The notes under the pieces: generated by a model
Told to the model about the DNA's origin: nothing
Database searches by the model: none
The model's input: only the letters and a program-made list of their open reading frames with translations
Shown: in pieces, positions 60,431 to 64,000 of the stretch
Numbering within the stretch: position 1 is the first letter of the stretch
Layout: the number at the start of each line of letters is the position of its first letter
From: Brevibacterium marinum
GTDB lineage: Bacteria; Actinomycetota; Actinomycetes; Actinomycetales; Brevibacteriaceae
Assembly (NCBI RefSeq): GCF_011927955.1
Contig: NZ_JAATJN010000001.1
Location: forward strand, 372,001-436,000
Reading direction: 5' to 3'
Length of the DNA: 64,000 nucleotides
Translations under genes and position numbers: made by a program

Positions 60431-60600
60431 AATGGCACATCACCGAACGCGGCCTCTACCGCACCCTCAATCGACTGCAGGATTCAGGGCTGTTCCCGAA
60501 CACCGGCGTCGATGCTTCGCGGACCGGCTCCAAGCGCAAGATTCTCTCACTGACACCGCTGGGGGCGGGCTTTCTCGAGGGCATTGCGCACAGCCTCATC
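60415..60600 (+). pseudogene. PadR-type regulator fragment
   Basis: One plus-strand frame after a stop at about 60412 reads EWHITERGLYRTLNRLQDSGLFP, then RTGSKRKILSLTPLGAGFLEG. This is the recognition-helix and wing part of a PadR-like winged helix. The N-terminal helix with a start codon and the C-terminal dimerisation part are both missing; the frame runs on into the 3' end of the helicase gene. It is probably a non-functional remnant left beside the decayed reductase. Confidence 0.55.
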
Positions 60601-60618
60601 GAGCTGCCGGGAGGCTGC

Positions 60619-64000
<3,382 letters not shown>

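Overview
The window is high-GC, densely packed chromosomal DNA with many overlapping stop/start codons (ATGA, GTGA), frequent GTG/TTG starts and almost no T-rich terminators. Gene content (MHS and TRAP/TTT uptake systems, many CaiB/BaiF CoA-transferases and FCD-type GntR regulators, CNNM/CBS pairs, a SWIM-SNF2 helicase, a three-component P450 system) points to an actinobacterium, most likely Brevibacterium or a close relative. That assignment is inferred from gene content and style; no rRNA or tRNA gene is present to confirm it.

Layout. 1-4.3 kb: an amidase/amidohydrolase catabolic unit with an MHS transporter, divergent from an Lrp-type regulator. 4.4-5.8 kb: a less GC-rich two-gene Nudix + HNH endonuclease cassette, possibly defensive. 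5.9-17.5 kb: a large dicarboxylate island built around a GntR regulator. On its left are two class III CoA-transferases, a mesaconyl-CoA-hydratase-like protein, two acyl-CoA dehydrogenases and a class I fumarase/mesaconase. On its right is a complete DctPQM TRAP transporter. A 64-bp perfect palindrome follows the transporter. 17.9-20.3 kb: a tandem CNNM/CBS membrane protein pair. 20.3-23 kb: a DHFR-like reductase, a truncated aldo-keto reductase and an AAA+/DUF4143 ATPase with a lower-GC, repeat-rich leader. 23-27.5 kb: an Nramp-related transporter lacking the metal-binding motif, threonine aldolase, an AhpD-like protein, a small GNAT and a pirin. 27.6-31.1 kb: a TAXI-type TRAP system with a DUF1850 protein. 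31.4-34.2 kb: a paralogous GNAT and an MMPL exporter.

34.2-37 kb: an acetamidase/formamidase, an aromatic-amino-acid-permease-like transporter and a response regulator whose phosphoacceptor Asp is replaced by Pro. 37.5-38.7 kb: a solitary IS200/IS605-type TnpB with a right-end hairpin and probable omega RNA. 39-45.7 kb: a tetrulose-phosphate pathway (DhaK-DhaL kinase, RpiB- and TpiA-like isomerases, GntR, a TIM-barrel isomerase, an SDR and a HIBADH-type dehydrogenase) resembling erythritol/threitol/erythrulose catabolism. 45.7-52.9 kb: a second acid-catabolism divergon with a GntR regulator, enoyl-CoA hydratase and CoA-transferase on one side and a TctC-PdxA-TctB-TctA unit on the other. 52.9-56.3 kb: VanZ/RDD and PepSY membrane proteins. 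56.4-59.9 kb: a P450 with its own [3Fe-4S] ferredoxin, ferredoxin reductase and TetR regulator. 59.9-60.6 kb: decayed ketopantoate-reductase-like and PadR fragments. 60.6 kb to the end: the 5'-truncated (by the window) SNF2 helicase gene.

The overall theme is import and CoA- or phosphate-dependent catabolism of small organic acids and C4 polyols, each module with its own transporter or regulator. Assignments come from motifs and neighbourhood read by eye; substrate specificities are inferences.
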